A stretch of DNA of 37,592 bases from an uncultured Prevotellaceae bacterium (GTDB lineage Bacteria; Bacteroidota; Bacteroidia; Bacteroidales; Bacteroidaceae), in the NCBI GenBank assembly GCA_947303855.1, contig CAMYZO010000027.1:1-37592 (forward strand). Reading direction: 5' to 3'. How positions within the stretch are numbered: the stretch's first letter is position 1; each line of letters opens with the position of its first letter. Positions 6,802 through 14,438 of this stretch are shown piece by piece. The notes under the pieces are model-generated. The model had not been told where the DNA came from. It worked only from the letters and a program-made list of their open reading frames with translations, and made no database searches. The position numbers were made by a program, and so were the translations under genes.

Positions 6802-8745
6802 TTACATCAGGATGAGTCCGCCACCGGATTGCATCGTCACCTTGGCCTCGCCTTTCTTGTTGAACTTCAACTGGCGCAACTGGGGTCCTTTCTTGGCATC
6901 GTCAACGTAGTATTTCACGGTCTGACCGGCAAACTCGGGCATCTGCAGCAGCAGCGTCTTTGCCGTCTGTTCGGCGTTGAGGCCGGCCACGTACCACTGG
7001 TTGCCGTGCCGGCGGGCCAGCACGACATAGCGGCCGGGATAGCCGTCGAGCAGGCGTGTCTCGTCCCATGTGGTGGGCACGGCCTTCAGGAAGTCGAGTT
7101 CCATCTGGGGCAGTTCCTCCAGGTTGTTGGGCTGCAGGGCTATACACTGGATGGCACTTTGGTTGACAATGGCCGACGCCATCTCAAAGATGTCGGTGGT
7201 GTAGCGGCGGTGACGCTTCTTGTTGTCACGCGACATATACTTGTTCATGATGGTGCCGCCCCAGTCCATGGCAGCCACGGCGTTGCGGCAGAAGGGGTGC
7301 ATGCAGAGTTCGAAGGCCTCGCTCTGGGCATGCTGCTCGGTGAAGTAGACATTCTCTGATGCCAGCACGGCTTCCGAAGCCGCATAGTTGGGGTACATCA
7401 CCTCCCAGCCGCGAGGCAGGGTGCAGCCGTGGAAGATGACCTGCAGACCGTAGCGGTTGGCATCGTAGAGTATTTCCTCATAGAGTTTCATCGTCTCCTG
7501 CTTGTCGCCGGCAAAGAAGTCTACCTTGATGCCCTTGACGCCTATCTGCTTCAGCCATGCCATCTCCTGGTCGCGGGCAATATTGGTGTCCATGCGGCCT
7601 CGCGGTGTCTGCGGGGCATCGTTCTCAAAGCCGTTGGAGTTGTACCAAAGGAGCAGCGACACACCCTTCGACTGTGCGTAACGCGACAGCTCGGCCATGC
7701 GCTCTCGACCGATGTTCTGGTCCCACCAGTTGTCTACCAGACAATATTCGTAGCCCATCTTGGCGGCCAGGTCTATGAATGCCACCTGGTCGTCCCAGTT
7801 GATGGAGTTGTCCTGCCAGATGAGCCACGACCAAGTGTAGCGGCCGCCGGCGTACTGTTGCGACGGTTGGTAGAGCGGCTCCACCAGGTCATAGCTGATG
7901 GTGGTTTCGACGATGGGCTTTAGCGACGTGCCGACGGTGATGGTGCGCCATGGCGTCTGCCCCGGCAGCGCAATACCGGCATAGTGACTGCCCAGTCCGC
8001 CAAACTCGCCGGGCTGGGGGAAGGCAATGGTGTAGCCTGTCTCTGGCCGGAAGTCGCTGAGGTGTGAGCCGCAGTACTGGCTCGACACGCCCGTCTCGGA
8101 AATGAGCACCCAAAGGTCTGCTCCTGCCTTGAAAAGACAGGGGAAGGTATAACCCTGACCGAACAGCGACTTCGCGTTCATAGGTGCATCGGGGGTGTAG
8201 TCCTCCTCATAGCTGGGCTTGGTGCGCTCCCAGCCTTTCATGGGGTCAATCTGCGGACAGAGGAAGGTGGTGGTGCCGTCGGGCAACAGGAATGACGATG
8301 CTTCGCGGCGGATGACGGCTGCCTTGGGGTTGTCCTTCTGCTGGCGGGGAATGAGGTAGCGGTAGGCTACATCGTTGTTGCCCACGCTCATCTCGACTGT
8401 CATCTGCTGGCCTTTCTGATTCGTGAAGTCAATGCGAGCCATGTTGGCCTGGTAGTGACCGGCCGACTGCTTCGTCTGCCGCATCTGGTAGGTCTTGCTG
8501 ACGGGCGCCACACTGGCTCCCTTGATGGTCAGCGACGTGGTGAAGTCGCCAAAGTCGGCCTCAAAGCCTAACCGCGACGGCAGCAGCGCGGTCTTGTCGT
8601 CGTAGGCTATGGCATAACGGGCCTGTCCGCCCTCATCGCTGATGGTTACTATGAGCCGTCCGTCGGGCGAACTCACCGTCTTGGTCTCGGCGGCCACGTT
8701 CAGTGTGGCCAGCAGCAGTGCTGCCAAGGTAAGGGTCTGTTTCAT
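6802..8745 (-). CDS. Glycoside hydrolase family 97 (alpha-glucosidase/alpha-galactosidase type)
   Basis: 647 residues from the ATG at 8745, which begins a good signal peptide (MKQTLTLAALLLATLNVAA). The frame runs 32 codons further upstream but across the promoter, so the shorter start is used. An N-terminal beta-sandwich (about 25-290) leads into a TIM barrel (TWSWLIWQDNSINWDDQ, YCLVDNWWDQNIGRERM, GIKVDFFAGDKQ) and a C-terminal sandwich. GH97 enzymes remove alpha-linked glucose or galactose. The Asp in KVDFF (D409) sits where retaining GH97 members place their nucleophile, whereas inverting SusB-type enzymes lack it. I therefore lean to the retaining, alpha-galactosidase-like subgroup. Predicted periplasmic. 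It stands as a single gene with no SusC/D pair nearby. Confidence 0.88.
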   Translation of the reverse strand: MKQTLTLAALLLATLNVAAETKTVSSPDGRLIVTISDEGGQARYAIAYDDKTALLPSRLGFEADFGDFTTSLTIKGASVAPVSKTYQMRQTKQSAGHYQANMARIDFTNQKGQQMTVEMSVGNNDVAYRYLIPRQQKDNPKAAVIRREASSFLLPDGTTTFLCPQIDPMKGWERTKPSYEEDYTPDAPMNAKSLFGQGYTFPCLFKAGADLWVLISETGVSSQYCGSHLSDFRPETGYTIAFPQPGEFGGLGSHYAGIALPGQTPWRTITVGTSLKPIVETTISYDLVEPLYQPSQQYAGGRYTWSWLIWQDNSINWDDQVAFIDLAAKMGYEYCLVDNWWDQNIGRERMAELSRYAQSKGVSLLLWYNSNGFENDAPQTPRGRMDTNIARDQEMAWLKQIGVKGIKVDFFAGDKQETMKLYEEILYDANRYGLQVIFHGCTLPRGWEVMYPNYAASEAVLASENVYFTEQHAQSEAFELCMHPFCRNAVAAMDWGGTIMNKYMSRDNKKRHRRYTTDIFEMASAIVNQSAIQCIALQPNNLEELPQMELDFLKAVPTTWDETRLLDGYPGRYVVLARRHGNQWYVAGLNAEQTAKTLLLQMPEFAGQTVKYYVDDAKKGPQLRQLKFNKKGEAKVTMQSGGGLILM

Positions 8746-8789
8746 GGTTATAATATACATGGAATTGACTGAAATTGGTATTTTGGTTG

Positions 8790-8797
8790 CAAAGATA
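8790..8797 (-). promoter_or_regulatory. -7 box of the GH97 gene
   Basis: TATCTTTG on the minus strand, 44 nt upstream of the chosen ATG. It supports the shorter start. No clear -33 element. Confidence 0.65.
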
Positions 8798-8872
8798 TAC
8801 AATTTTGCGGAGAAAAGTGTTAAAATAATATTAAAATGCACCTGTTGATATACAATTTGTTCAGAAAATGAT

Positions 8873-8880
8873 TATATTTG
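8873..8880 (+). promoter_or_regulatory. -7 box of the small gene at 8916
   Basis: TATATTTG followed by CACC, about 35 nt upstream of the small gene's start codon. No -33 TTTG at the canonical 19-21 nt spacing; a TTTG does occur nearer. Confidence 0.6.
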
Positions 8881-8915
8881 CACCGATAACTAACTAATTA
8901 CTTGGAGGATTGCTT

Positions 8916-9017
8916 ATGTCAACTAAAAAGAATCTTGAAGAAGAGAAATTGAGAATGGAATCTCAAGCAAACGAAAGTTACTCACCTGAAGTAGAAACAT
9001 CTATCTGGTACAACTGA
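8916..9017 (+). CDS. Small protein of 33 residues, own transcription unit
   Basis: ATG at 8916, stop TGA at 9015-9017. The peptide begins MSTKKNLEEEKLRMESQ and ends SPEVETSIWYN. It is highly charged with many Glu and Lys, has no membrane segment and no cysteine, and its last residues are aromatic. It is preceded by a -7 box at 8873-8880 and by an unusually strong GGAGG (8904-8908) seven bases before the ATG, and followed at once by a strong terminator. This full set of signals in under 200 bp argues that it is a real gene and not chance. I do not recognise the family. Possibilities include a small regulator, a peptide precursor whose C-terminus is released, or a small partner protein; nothing in the sequence decides among them. 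Confidence 0.75.
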   Translation: MSTKKNLEEEKLRMESQANESYSPEVETSIWYN

Positions 9018-9023
9018 CACAAT

Positions 9024-9057
9024 AAAAACGCGCTGAAACATCATTCAGCGCGTTTTT
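9024..9057 (+). terminator. Rho-independent terminator of the small gene
   Basis: A perfect 14-bp stem (9024-9037 with 9044-9057), GC-rich in the middle (CGCGCTGAA), with a 6-nt loop and ending in a T tract. It lies 7 nt after the small gene's stop. Confidence 0.92.
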
Positions 9058-9083
9058 ATTTTCATAGTTCCATTTTTTATTCG

Positions 9084-9091
9084 TAACTTTG
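9084..9091 (+). promoter_or_regulatory. -7 box of the TerC-family gene
   Basis: TAACTTTG, 27 nt upstream of the ATG at 9118. The leader is too short for a manganese (yybP-ykoY) riboswitch of the kind often found before TerC genes. Confidence 0.7.
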
Positions 9092-9117
9092 CAGCCGCAA
9101 AAATATGAATTGAGAGA

Positions 9118-10119
9118 ATGGAAATGTTGACGTTGCCCCTTTGGGTGTGGATTGTTTTTTATGTCTTGGTGTTTCTGATGCTTATCGCCGACCTGAAGAT
9201 GTTCGGAAAGAAAGGTCAGCATGAGGTTGGCGTGGGCGAGGCCCTGCGCATGACGGCCCTCTGGATTGCCGTGTCGCTGGTGTTCTGTGCCGGCATCTAT
9301 CTGCTATACCCCGTCCAGCCGCATGAGAAGGCCATGGAGTTCCTGGCAGGATACCTCATAGAGAAGTCGCTCTCGATGGACAACCTCTTTGTCTTCCTCA
9401 TGCTCTTCTCGTTCTTCGGCGTGGAGCGTAAGTATCAGCACGAGGTTCTCTTCTGGGGCATCTTTGGCGCACTGGTGCTGCGCAGTATCTTCATCTTTGC
9501 CGGAGCAGCCATGGTAGAGCGCTTTGAGTGGATACTGGGACTCTTCGGACTGTTCCTTATCTATACTGGCATCAAGATGTTCAGCCATAACGACGATGAG
9601 CAGGTTGACCCGTCGAAGAATGTCATTGTCAAACTGTTTAAGAAGTTCTTCCCCGTGAGCGACCGGATGCACGGCGGCGACTTCTTCGTCCATGAGAACG
9701 GACGGCGACTGGCTACACCGCTGTTCATCACCCTCTTAGTCATTGAGACCACCGACGTGGCCTTTGCCGTCGACAGCATTCCTGCCGTCTTCTCCGTCAG
9801 CCGCGACCCCTTTATTGTGCTCACCTCTAACATCTTCGCCATCCTCGGACTCAGGGCACTCTATTTTGCGCTGGCCGCTATTGCCAAGTACTTTGGCTAC
9901 CTGAAGTACGGCCTCGGTATCATCCTGAGTTTCGTGGGTATCAAGATGCTGCTTGCCATGAACGAGTATGTCAACGCCGCAGGCCGTCTTGTAGGCCTGG
10001 AACTCAACATGCCCCATGTGGAGGTGTCAACGCCCGTGTCGCTTTCCGTCATCTTTGGCGTCCTGCTACTCTCCATCTTGCTCTCTGTAGTGGCAAATCG
10101 TCAAAAAGCCGCCAAATAA
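9118..10119 (+). CDS. TerC-family integral membrane protein (Alx-like)
   Basis: 333 residues, about nine membrane helices, matching the usual length of the TerC/Alx family. Family marks include the acidic intramembrane motifs IADLKMF near residue 25, LSMDNLFVFLMLFSFF near 95 and TTDVAFAVDSIPAVF near 215. Characterised relatives export manganese (Alx, YceF/YkoY types) or belong to tellurite-resistance clusters. No other ter genes are nearby, so a metal-ion exporter is the better reading. It has its own promoter, and its stop codon overlaps the -33 element of the following tRNA gene. The exact metal is not visible. Confidence 0.9.
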   Translation: MEMLTLPLWVWIVFYVLVFLMLIADLKMFGKKGQHEVGVGEALRMTALWIAVSLVFCAGIYLLYPVQPHEKAMEFLAGYLIEKSLSMDNLFVFLMLFSFFGVERKYQHEVLFWGIFGALVLRSIFIFAGAAMVERFEWILGLFGLFLIYTGIKMFSHNDDEQVDPSKNVIVKLFKKFFPVSDRMHGGDFFVHENGRRLATPLFITLLVIETTDVAFAVDSIPAVFSVSRDPFIVLTSNIFAILGLRALYFALAAIAKYFGYLKYGLGIILSFVGIKMLLAMNEYVNAAGRLVGLELNMPHVEVSTPVSLSVIFGVLLLSILLSVVANRQKAAK

Positions 10120-10151
10120 TTTGGCTATTTCCTAATTTTACCGTACCTTTG
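10120..10151 (+). promoter_or_regulatory. Promoter of tRNA-Arg
   Basis: TTTG (10120-10123), 20-nt spacer, TACCTTTG (10144-10151): a full consensus Bacteroidetes promoter 17 nt upstream of the tRNA 5' end. Confidence 0.85.
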
Positions 10152-10168
10152 CACTCGCATAGGTATCT

Positions 10169-10240
10169 GCCCTGATAGTTAAATGGATATAACAAGGCTC
10201 TCCTAAAGCTTAGTTCCGAGTTCGATTCTCGGTCGGGGTA
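10169..10240 (+). tRNA. tRNA-Arg (anticodon CCU)
   Basis: A cloverleaf folds by eye: acceptor stem GCCCTGA/TCGGGGT (with a terminal G:U), D stem GTTA/TAAC, anticodon stem AGGCT/AGCTT with loop CTCCTAA (anticodon CCT), T stem CCGAG/CTCGG with loop TTCGATT, and discriminator A. CCA is not encoded. It reads the AGG codon. Confidence 0.93.
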
Positions 10241-10296
10241 CTAGAATTTAGTCGGGAGTTTAATGTATCTTTCTGCAAAAGTACACAAAAACAGGA

Positions 10297-10322
10297 AAAA
10301 GAACAGATAAAGAGGTTCTTTT
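10297..10322 (+). terminator. Terminator after tRNA-Arg
   Basis: An 8-bp stem AAAAGAAC (10297-10304) with GTTCTTTT (10315-10322), a 10-nt loop, and a continuing T tract. Confidence 0.75.
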
Positions 10323-10332
10323 TTATAATTTT

Positions 10333-10364
10333 TTTGGCATTTCGCCCGCTTCTGTGTATCTTTG
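10333..10364 (+). promoter_or_regulatory. Promoter of the glycosylation-type operon
   Basis: TTTG (10333-10336), 20-nt spacer, TATCTTTG (10357-10364). A potential TTG start at 10362 falls inside this -7 box, which rules it out and points to the ATG at 10389. Confidence 0.88.
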
Positions 10365-10388
10365 CACGACAAAACCATTTTACCAGCG

Positions 10389-11870
10389 ATGATTCAATCT
10401 GTTTTTCAGATAGTCGGAAAACTATGGGAGCGTATGCCTTGGCAAGTGCTTCTGTTGCTCTTCGCTGTGCCTTTTCTCATCCGTAACCTGCTCCTTCCGA
10501 TGGTGGGCGACGATTTCTCATACGCTTTCATTTGGGATGGAGAGCATTGGGGTAACCTGATGGACAATATTGGTCCGCGTGAGCGAATCAATAGTCTGTA
10601 CGACATCCTTGTTTCCCAATGGTCGCACTATTTCACGTGGGGCGGACGCACACCCTCCATGCTATTCATCCAGTTCTTCGCTTGGGTGGGGAAGGTCTGG
10701 TTTGATCTGGCCAATACCGCCGTTTTTGTGCTGCTCATGCTGGTGCTTTACTGGCTGGCTGTTGGTAAGATAGAGTCGCCTGCCCATCATAAAGGTGCTT
10801 TCCTCTGGGTTTTGCTGTGTATGCTCTTTGGCGTACTCGACTATCCTACCACCATGCTCTGGATGACGGGGGCCTGCGTCTACCTTTGGACAGGACTGTG
10901 GGAATGTGTGTTTCTGCTGCCATACGTTTGTGCAAACAGCCGTAAAAACCTCTCACCCTTTATAGTTCCCTTGGGCTTGTTGGCCGGCTGGTCGGAAGAG
11001 GCTGGAAGCCTCATCACTGTCATGCTGACGACTTTTTTCCTTATTGAAGCCTGGCAACAGAAACGACTCGAGCGGTGGATGGTTGTTGGCTACGTATTCC
11101 TCCTTATAGGTTGCGGATTGCTCATTCTCAGCCCCGGTTCCCTCAACCGCATGGACTTGATGTTAGAGCTGGCGCCAGAGTATGTCCTTCCACCAGAAAA
11201 GTTTTTCAGCGTAGAGATGTTCCGGGATAACTTTACTGAGGGCTTCCTGCCTATTCTCATTTGGGAAAGTTTCCTTTTCATCCCCATCGTGCTTTTTTAT
11301 AGAGGTGAGAGGTCAGAGGTGAGAGGTGAGAGAATAGTTGGTAAACGAATCGTCGCCTTTATGGCGGGAGGCATCATGGTGCTTGTGGTGATGATGATTG
11401 TTCCTGAGTTCGCCCTGCGCACGGGTTTCCACTCTACGATGTTCCTTACGGTGGCTTCAGCAGCCAGCTTCAAGGAGATTGCACCATGGCTGAAGCAATC
11501 GCTGGCTGCTACGCCCACACGCCGCATAGCCACCATCACAATTGGCACTTTATTGATCCTCTACGGGCTGTTTGTCTTGGTGGGTGCTTTCTATATCGAG
11601 AGTTCCTATCGCCAACAGTTTGACGAGCGTCTCGATTACGTTATGCAACATAGGGATCAAAAGCTGTTGGTAATACCTGCTTTCCAGATTCCTAACGATC
11701 TCGATCATTATATTGGCCCCCGTTCGCTCGTTGACGATCATTTGATTTACGCTGCAGATATTGAGTCGAAACCTACTGACAACCGTTCGCTGATGTATGC
11801 CCTATATTATGACTTACCTCCGATATGTATTGACCGACAAGTAGACTGGAGATTGAAAATTGAAGATTGA
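10389..11870 (+). CDS. Polytopic membrane protein, DUF6056/GT-C-like (putative glycosyltransferase)
   Basis: 493 residues from the ATG at 10389, with about ten hydrophobic helices. Right after the first helix comes LLLPMVGDDFSYAF. A double-Asp in the first outer loop is the position of the catalytic acidic residues in GT-C glycosyltransferases, and the sequence resembles the DUF6056 and GtrII-like membrane families as I recall them. It opens an operon with a MATE transporter, a polysaccharide deacetylase and a GtrB-like transferase, which suits a protein that moves a lipid-linked sugar onto an envelope glycan. Oddity: the loop FYRGERSEVRGERIVGKR is encoded by a heptanucleotide repeat at 11301-11328. 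The family call is from memory and is moderate; the membrane topology is clear. Confidence 0.65.
   Translation: MIQSVFQIVGKLWERMPWQVLLLLFAVPFLIRNLLLPMVGDDFSYAFIWDGEHWGNLMDNIGPRERINSLYDILVSQWSHYFTWGGRTPSMLFIQFFAWVGKVWFDLANTAVFVLLMLVLYWLAVGKIESPAHHKGAFLWVLLCMLFGVLDYPTTMLWMTGACVYLWTGLWECVFLLPYVCANSRKNLSPFIVPLGLLAGWSEEAGSLITVMLTTFFLIEAWQQKRLERWMVVGYVFLLIGCGLLILSPGSLNRMDLMLELAPEYVLPPEKFFSVEMFRDNFTEGFLPILIWESFLFIPIVLFYRGERSEVRGERIVGKRIVAFMAGGIMVLVVMMIVPEFALRTGFHSTMFLTVASAASFKEIAPWLKQSLAATPTRRIATITIGTLLILYGLFVLVGAFYIESSYRQQFDERLDYVMQHRDQKLLVIPAFQIPNDLDHYIGPRSLVDDHLIYAADIESKPTDNRSLMYALYYDLPPICIDRQVDWRLKIED
11301..11328 (+). repeat. Heptanucleotide repeat inside a coding sequence, four units
   Basis: AGAGGTG x4, with unit 2 reading AGAGGTC. 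Seven-base units shift frame with copy number. With a canonical unit 2 the frame would read TGA where it now reads TCA, so the single variant base keeps the gene open. Confidence 0.9.
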
Positions 11871-11884
11871 AGCATGAAGAATGA
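11850..11884 (+). repeat. Degenerate heptanucleotide repeat at a gene joint, five units
   Basis: Units are AGATTGA, AAATTGA, AGATTGA, AGCATGA, AGAATGA. The third contains the TGA stop of the upstream gene and the fourth contains the ATG start of the MATE gene. Confidence 0.8.
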
Positions 11885-13631
11885 CCGTAACAGCTATCTC
11901 GTTTCAAAGGCTCTGAAGAGCTTTGTCATAGCTTCGATCCTGACGGCGGCTGCCGGGCAGTTGGCATCCACATTCGATGCCATCGTTCTGGCGCAGTTTG
12001 AGGGTCCCGAGGCTGTCTCTGCCCTGAGTCTGGTGATGCCTGTCACCACCTTCATCAGTTGCCTTGGACTGCTGATGGCCTTTGGTGGCAATGCACTGGC
12101 AGCGCGAGCCATAGGGCGGCATGACCTCAAAGGAGCCTCGGCCATTTTCTCTACGGCCATCTGGTCGATCCTGACGCTTGGCGTACTCTTCTCTCTGCTG
12201 ATGTATGCAGGCATACCAGCCATTATGCGCATTGTCACCGATGAGCCTGAGCTAAGACTCCTTCCTGCCGAATATCTCAGTATCTATGTGCTGGGAGCCT
12301 GGTTAGAAATGCTCAACTACGCCCTCTGCCTGTTTGTGGCTACCGACGGTCATCCCCGTCGCGTCACGCTGTCGGTCTTCGTTGGCGTCGTTACTAATGT
12401 TGTTGTCGACATTCTGGCGGTGGGCTTTTTCGAGTGGGGCATCCGGGGCGTTGCCTTCGGCACCTTGGCACAGTTTGCTGTCAACATCCTGCTGTTAGGG
12501 CTCTACCTGCGCCACCCTTCCTGCTCCTACCGGCTGATGTGGCCTGGCAACAAGCTGCACAAGCTGTTTGTCGAGAACGTGCAGGAGGGGGCTCCTGTCA
12601 CCATCAGCAACATCCTGATGGCCGTCACGGTGCTATTACTCAACAACATTATTTTCGACGCCCAAGGCGACCAGGGACTTTTCTTCTGGTCTGTCTGTCT
12701 GCAGATGTTGTTAATATCGGTGGTGTTCATCAACGGTGTCATGGAGGCACTCTTTGCCATTGGCGGTGTCATGGTGGGCGAACACGACCTGCAGGGCTTC
12801 TCGCTGTTGTCACGGCGAGCATTGCTGACGGTCAGCGTGCTGGTATCTTTGCTGATTGTCTTGATGTGGATACCCGATGCCGTGGCTTTCATGTTTGGCG
12901 TGAAGACAGCACAGGAGGCGGTTGCTGTCAACCAGGTGCTGCGCATCTTCTCACTCCTGTTCCTGCCCTTTGCACTCACACTGACGCTGGTGGCTGTCTA
13001 TCAGGTGCTCGAACGAATGGTGCTCAGTGTCGTCATCGTCGTCGGACAGCTGGCCGTGCTGGTGCTCACAGCAGCATTCTTCTCCCACAATGCCCCTGAC
13101 TATATATGGTATGGCTTTCCTTTGGCAGGCTTTGCGTTTCTTGGCGCACAGCTGCTCTATTCATACGTCACCAGCCGCCGTCAGGGCTGCCGCATCTCTG
13201 GTCTTACGCTGATACCCTATAGCGAAGGCGGACATGCACTCGACTGCTCCGTTCCATACGATGCCGACCAGGTGTCTGACGCCCTCGGGCAGATTGCGGC
13301 GTTCTTTGAAACGACAGGGGTTGACCCCCATACGGCCTTCGACCTGAACCTCTGTTTAGAGGAGCTGATGACTAACATTGCCGAGCACTCCACGGGGCAC
13401 GTCATTCATCATTCTTTCGATGTGCATGTCTTCGTCCGCGACCAGCATGTCCGTGTGGCCCTAAAGGATGGCGGACGCCCGTTCGACCCCGTTAAGGCCG
13501 GGCGTGCTGCCAATACCGAGCTGACGGATGGCGACATTCCCAATCTGGGGTTGCGCATAGCTGCCAACATCGTCACCGACATCTCATATAAATATATGTA
13601 TGGACTGAATATCGTATTAATTAAAATATAG
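11874..13631 (+). CDS. MATE-family transporter fused to a HATPase_c (RsbW-like) domain
   Basis: 585 residues. Residues 1 to about 435 form a 12-helix MATE transporter (drug/sodium antiporter or lipid flippase fold). After a short linker, about 455-585 form an ATP-binding GHKL domain of the anti-sigma-kinase type. It has the N box LCLEELMTNIAEH (E497, N501, H505), a G1-type box ALKDGGRPFDP (D532) and the glycine-rich GLRIAANIVTDI with the closing strand NIVLIKI. The start ATG lies 4 bp after the upstream stop inside a heptamer repeat; the next gene begins 7 bp after its stop. Between a GT-C-like protein and a deacetylase/GtrB pair, a flippase role for a lipid-linked sugar is plausible, with the ATPase domain as control module. 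The fusion is clear; its function is inferred. Confidence 0.85.
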   Translation: MKNDRNSYLVSKALKSFVIASILTAAAGQLASTFDAIVLAQFEGPEAVSALSLVMPVTTFISCLGLLMAFGGNALAARAIGRHDLKGASAIFSTAIWSILTLGVLFSLLMYAGIPAIMRIVTDEPELRLLPAEYLSIYVLGAWLEMLNYALCLFVATDGHPRRVTLSVFVGVVTNVVVDILAVGFFEWGIRGVAFGTLAQFAVNILLLGLYLRHPSCSYRLMWPGNKLHKLFVENVQEGAPVTISNILMAVTVLLLNNIIFDAQGDQGLFFWSVCLQMLLISVVFINGVMEALFAIGGVMVGEHDLQGFSLLSRRALLTVSVLVSLLIVLMWIPDAVAFMFGVKTAQEAVAVNQVLRIFSLLFLPFALTLTLVAVYQVLERMVLSVVIVVGQLAVLVLTAAFFSHNAPDYIWYGFPLAGFAFLGAQLLYSYVTSRRQGCRISGLTLIPYSEGGHALDCSVPYDADQVSDALGQIAAFFETTGVDPHTAFDLNLCLEELMTNIAEHSTGHVIHHSFDVHVFVRDQHVRVALKDGGRPFDPVKAGRAANTELTDGDIPNLGLRIAANIVTDISYKYMYGLNIVLIKI

Positions 13632-13638
13632 AAGCGTT

Positions 13639-14421
13639 ATGATTTTGTTGAGTTTTGACACTGAGGAGTTTGACGTTCCTCGTGAGCATGGCGTAGACTT
13701 CTCGCTGGAACAGGGGATGGCCGTCTCGAAGGTCGGCACTAACCGCATCCTCGATGTATTGAAGAAAAATCAGGTGAAAGCCACATTCTTCTGTACGGGC
13801 AACTTCGCGGAGAATGCACCTGAAGTGATGCAGCGCATCATGGACGAGGGGCACGAAGTGGCCTGCCATGGCGTAGACCACTGGCAGCCCAAGGAAACCG
13901 ACTTCGTCCGTTCTAAGGAGATTGTGGAGCGCTGCACGGGCCGCACCGTCTATGGCTACCGCCAGCCTCGCATGTTCCCTGTGGTAGAGTCAGAAATCAA
14001 GCGGGCGGGCTATCTGTACAACTCGTCGCTGAATCCTGCCTTTATTCCTGGCCGTTACATGCATCTGACCGCCCCCCGCACACCCTTCATGAAAGACGGC
14101 GTGCTGCAGATCCCGGCCTCTGTTACGCCGCTCATCCGGTTCCCGCTGTTCTGGCTGTCACTCCATAACCTGCCTGAAGGGCTATACCACTGGATGGTGC
14201 GCCGCACACTGAAGGCAGACGGCCATTTTGTCACTTACTTCCATCCCTGGGAGTTCTTCGATCTCAAGGAGCATCCTGAGTTCAAGATGCCGTTCATCAT
14301 CAGAAACCATAGCGGACAGCAGATGTGTGAGCGTCTGGACCGACTCGTCAAGATGCTGAAGAAAGACGGCCATCAGTTTATCACCTATACCGAGTTCGTA
14401 GAAGTGAAAAGTGAAAAGTGA
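13639..14421 (+). CDS. Polysaccharide deacetylase (NodB/DUF3473 type)
   Basis: 260 residues, soluble, no signal peptide. It begins MILLSFDTEEFDVP, the Asp-containing first motif of NodB-fold deacetylases (catalytic base D7). It has the metal-binding HxxxH as HEVACHGVDH and the DUF3473 type C-terminal region FVTYFHPWEF. Such enzymes remove N-acetyl groups from sugars of lipid-linked intermediates or polymers. The cytoplasmic location and the neighbours (GtrB-like transferase just after) suggest it acts on a lipid-linked sugar or nucleotide sugar precursor. Its stop codon lies inside a heptamer repeat that runs into the next start codon. Confidence 0.88.
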   Translation: MILLSFDTEEFDVPREHGVDFSLEQGMAVSKVGTNRILDVLKKNQVKATFFCTGNFAENAPEVMQRIMDEGHEVACHGVDHWQPKETDFVRSKEIVERCTGRTVYGYRQPRMFPVVESEIKRAGYLYNSSLNPAFIPGRYMHLTAPRTPFMKDGVLQIPASVTPLIRFPLFWLSLHNLPEGLYHWMVRRTLKADGHFVTYFHPWEFFDLKEHPEFKMPFIIRNHSGQQMCERLDRLVKMLKKDGHQFITYTEFVEVKSEK

Positions 14422-14437
14422 AAAATGAAAAGTGAAA
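14403..14437 (+). repeat. Heptanucleotide repeat at a gene joint, five units
   Basis: AGTGAAA x5 (the fourth unit is AATGAAA). It contains the TGA stop of the deacetylase (14419-14421) and ends immediately before the ATG-ATG start of the glycosyltransferase (14439). Confidence 0.92.
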
Positions 14438-14438
14438 A

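Noticed and set aside
10362..10364. TTG start codon for the GT-C-like gene
   Set aside because: It is part of the -7 promoter box; the ATG at 10389 lies in the transcript.
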